Shown here in pieces: positions 52,547 to 54,556 of a stretch of DNA of 54,556 nucleotides (positions are counted from its first letter, which is position 1; each line of letters starts with the position of its first letter). Position numbers and translations under genes: made by a program. The DNA comes from Acidobacteria bacterium 28-9. GTDB taxonomy: Bacteria; Acidobacteriota; Blastocatellia; Pyrinomonadales; Pyrinomonadaceae. The stretch covers positions 1 through 54,556 of the forward strand of contig MWYY01000054.1 in assembly GCA_002050355.1 (NCBI GenBank), given 5' to 3'. The notes below the pieces were generated by a model, which saw nothing but the letters and a program-made list of their open reading frames with translations, did not search any database and was not told the origin of the DNA.

Positions 52547-53824
52547 TCACGGCTTAACGATTAAAACAGAATTTTTATTGCCGTTGCCGTCGTCTTCGCT
52601 GGTTGAATTTTTGGGGTCAAGAACCCATTCGCCGTCAACCACAATTTTATAAAAATATTTACCGGGCGCAAGATTTATGCGACAAACCCATTGCCCGTTT
52701 TCCTTGCCGAAAAGCAGCTTTCGAGGATTCCAATCATTAAAAGTTCCAGCCAGAGTAACTGTTTCAGCATTTTCAAACCCCTTCAATTTGAAAGTCGTGT
52801 TTCCAACGAGGCTTGGCTGCGGTTCGGGAACAACTCTCCGCTTTAATACCTGCGCGGATTTAGTGTCGACATTTTTTTCAAAAAAAGAAATACTTTGTTT
52901 TATTGACGATGGAACATGTGTAGAATGATTGCCTTTGGTTTCAATTGCCGCGACGTTCAAATTCGCTTTGCTGCCGACTTCAGCAGTGCGCTGGCTGGTT
53001 AAACTAAAATGAGATTCCTGACTGCCGTAATAAATCCGGGTCGGACACTTAAAACTTGCTGCATAAGCTAACGGCGAACGCATTTGAAATTCTCGCGGAT
53101 TACTCTGGTCAAAGGGAACTTTATCCTTCGGAAAACCCTCGCTGACGAACAAAATCTGGTCGGGCGAGCCGGAAAATGAAGCGGCGGCGCGAAATTTGTT
53201 TGACGCTTGCGCGGCGAGCATTGTTAAAGTTCCGCCGACGCTGTGACCTGCCACAAAAATATTTTTCGCGTCCACAAAAGTTTGCTTGCTCAGATAATCG
53301 GCTGCTGCCAGCACATCTTCGACTTCATCATAAAAAAGCGTGAAATTTCCGGCTTGCCCGTTTTCTCCGCGCAGTATTGGAACGAGAACGATAAAACCGG
53401 CATTGCGGAAAGGTTCGGTCATTTCCCAATCTTCTTTTCCAAAACCAAAGCCGCCGTGCAGAAAAACGACAGCTGGAATTTTATTCTTCTCCGTTTTGTC
53501 AGGACGATTTATCCAAGCCTTGAGACGCAAGTTACCGGATGGAAATTCAACCATCATTACTCCCGTCGGCGCGTCCGGCATTCGTTCGGTTTGTGGAGAA
53601 GGATTTTGCTGCACGAGTTTAGTACGGAATTTCTGCCGAGCCTTTGCATAATCTTCTTTTTGAATTTCGACTATCGGAGTAAAAGACGGATTTACATTTT
53701 CTGAAGATTTTGTTTGCGCCGTAGCCGGTTGTAGAGAAATCAAAAAAACAGCGATTATCAGAACAAAACTGGCGATTGTTCTGCCTTCAAATTGTAAAGC
53801 GCGAGTAAGAATAGATAAATTCAT
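52547..53824 (-). CDS. Secreted alpha/beta hydrolase with C-terminal glycogen-binding-like domain
   Basis: 425 aa. Signal peptide ends near ATAQTKSS. The hydrolase (S9/dienelactone type) has PAVVFLHGGFGFG, the nucleophile FVAGHSVGGTLTML, RIYYGSQESHF and KGNHSTHV with the last histidine. Residues about 340-425 are an AMPK1-CBM/CBM48-like module: TVTLAGTFNDWNP, KYFYKIVVDGEWVLDP and the end NKNSVLIVKP. Together this suggests an esterase or peptidase held on a glucan. It is the first gene of the two cassette-like units on this strand. Substrate unknown. Confidence 0.85.
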   Translation of the reverse strand: MNLSILTRALQFEGRTIASFVLIIAVFLISLQPATAQTKSSENVNPSFTPIVEIQKEDYAKARQKFRTKLVQQNPSPQTERMPDAPTGVMMVEFPSGNLRLKAWINRPDKTEKNKIPAVVFLHGGFGFGKEDWEMTEPFRNAGFIVLVPILRGENGQAGNFTLFYDEVEDVLAAADYLSKQTFVDAKNIFVAGHSVGGTLTMLAAQASNKFRAAASFSGSPDQILFVSEGFPKDKVPFDQSNPREFQMRSPLAYAASFKCPTRIYYGSQESHFSLTSQRTAEVGSKANLNVAAIETKGNHSTHVPSSIKQSISFFEKNVDTKSAQVLKRRVVPEPQPSLVGNTTFKLKGFENAETVTLAGTFNDWNPRKLLFGKENGQWVCRINLAPGKYFYKIVVDGEWVLDPKNSTSEDDGNGNKNSVLIVKP

Positions 53825-54228
53825 ATTTCATTCTCCTTATTGAATAGTTTAATTGTATTTTCCGGCACACTCGGCGGTTTAACCATTTCAGCCGTGAAGT
53901 GACAAAACTTTTGTGAATGTGAATGTTTTTTGCATTCATGCTTTTCCTTTGGCTCAACCATCGCATCAGGAGAAGCTGTCGAACTAGTTATTATGCCGCA
54001 AAGTTGCGGTCTAAATCCGAAATAGGTACAATTTGCCGCTTTATGTCTAAAAGGAACAAATGTTAAAAGCCCGCTTGATTTGTAACAAAGCATATTTTTT
54101 GTGTGCCAAATGTGTGCCAAGTGTGCCGAAAGTAGTAAAACTCAATAGAACTATTATAAACTGAAAAGTGATAAAATGCAGTATAAACGAAAGTGAGAGA
54201 AAGTTAGCTAAACTCAAGAAAACAAACG
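53825..54228. other. Intergenic region
   Basis: No gene is firmly supported. A 99-codon minus-strand frame (54120-53821) lacks a recognisable domain and ribosome site. Three GGCACAC-type repeats occur at about 54099-54126 (minus strand CGGCACAC, TTGGCACAC, TTTGGCACAC). The 54122-54127 GCCGAA is the complement of TTCGGC, the start expected of a cassette with the R box at 52468, but the invariant G is missing. Confidence 0.45.
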
Positions 54229-54492
54229 GGTAAGACTTTAATTGAATGTGTCGAGTCTGATGCTTGTATCAATACTGACGAAAGCCCGTCTTACTCTTTC
54301 GCGCAAAACTAGTTTGCCACGCATCACGCCGTTAATCACCGACGGGGTGAATATGTTCGCGGCAATGCTCAGGTCAACACCGCCGAAAGCGTTCACGCTC
54401 TTTTAAAACGCGGTATTATCGGAACTTTTGGTCGTGTAACAGAAAAGATGTTTGAAAGAAAGGACAAGCTAAAATTCAAGTGTGCAATTTGA
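54229..54492 (+). pseudogene. ISXO2/IS1595-type transposase remnant
   Basis: One frame reads GKTLIECVESDACINTDESP, an amber stop at 54310-54312, then ATHHAVNHRRGEYVRGNAQV and NTAESVHALLKRGIIGTFGR to a stop at 54492. HAVNH, GEYVR, NTAES and LLKRGIIGT are the ending of ISXO2-like DDE transposases, with TDE holding the second acidic residue and the N/E in NTAE the third. Both ends of the gene are lost, and the stop makes it inactive. It may extend past the right edge of the window as other debris. Confidence 0.75.
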
Positions 54493-54556
54493 ATCAATAA
54501 CTTGTCCCGCTTGTTCAAGCCTGAACATCAAGAAGAATGGCACAAACAAGCAGACA

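Noticed and set aside
53821..54120. 99-codon minus-strand frame upstream of the hydrolase gene
   Set aside because: No ribosome site, no domain, compositionally unlike a protein, and it would overlap the start of the next gene; likely the cassette's leader DNA.

Overview
The window reads as a chromosome segment of a Gram-negative soil-type bacterium, most likely an acidobacterium of the Blastocatellia/Pyrinomonadales kind. This is inferred from family content: VCBS-repeat secreted proteins with a CxxCH motif, a TonB-family protein, a COG1964 radical SAM enzyme, medium GC and many small secreted proteins of unknown function. No rRNA, tRNA or CRISPR array was seen.

Layout. (1) 1-7.2 kb: a plus-strand surface-glycan locus with two GT4 glycosyltransferases, a polysaccharide deacetylase broken by an exact 520-bp tandem duplication, a radical SAM/SPASM enzyme, a zinc-ribbon methyltransferase and a GT2 enzyme. 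(2) 7.1-12.2 kb: a decayed accessory stretch. It holds a deleted GT39-like gene, a secreted-protein gene split by about 2 kb carrying a foreign-looking membrane protein, an IS200/IS605 element and the tail of an IS3-family transposase. (3) 12.3-41.0 kb: mostly ordinary chromosome. It carries ppk1, a VCBS-repeat protein, an acyl-CoA dehydrogenase/kinase pair, inositol-phosphate synthase, a glucose-6-phosphate isomerase, a Tes-like radical SAM protein, tonB, thrC, the tesA/ybbA/ybbP trio, an MFS exporter, CCA-adding enzyme, an OXA-type class D beta-lactamase and glyS. (4) 41.1-49.4 kb: an integrative element with a tyrosine recombinase, a zinc-finger protein, an excisionase-like HTH protein, a 1253-aa fusion of a P-loop ATPase with a proofreading family-A DNA polymerase, a Spo11/TopoVI-A-like Toprim protein, an HTH/terminase-small-like protein and three small related proteins. 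No capsid, portal or conjugation gene is visible. (5) 49.6-54.1 kb: a region with hallmarks of integron gene cassettes. Two minus-strand hydrolase genes are associated with attC-like sites, and an IS110-family element sits inside one site. (6) The right edge holds the remnant of an ISXO2/IS1595-type transposase.

The most notable object is region 4, which packs its predicted replication machinery into one polypeptide. The DNA encoding its inter-module linker carries nested inverted repeats built from a short motif resembling TGTCGTCA, an iteron/origin-like arrangement. The second is region 5. There the R'' box after the amidohydrolase gene is the exact 10-nt complement of the sequence at the other end of the same cassette, as expected for genuine integron cassettes, although no integron integrase is in view.

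Several genes carry single-base frameshifts (about 8115, 16785, 48116 and 49855). Either the elements are decaying or the assembly has indel errors, so those calls should be read with that in mind.
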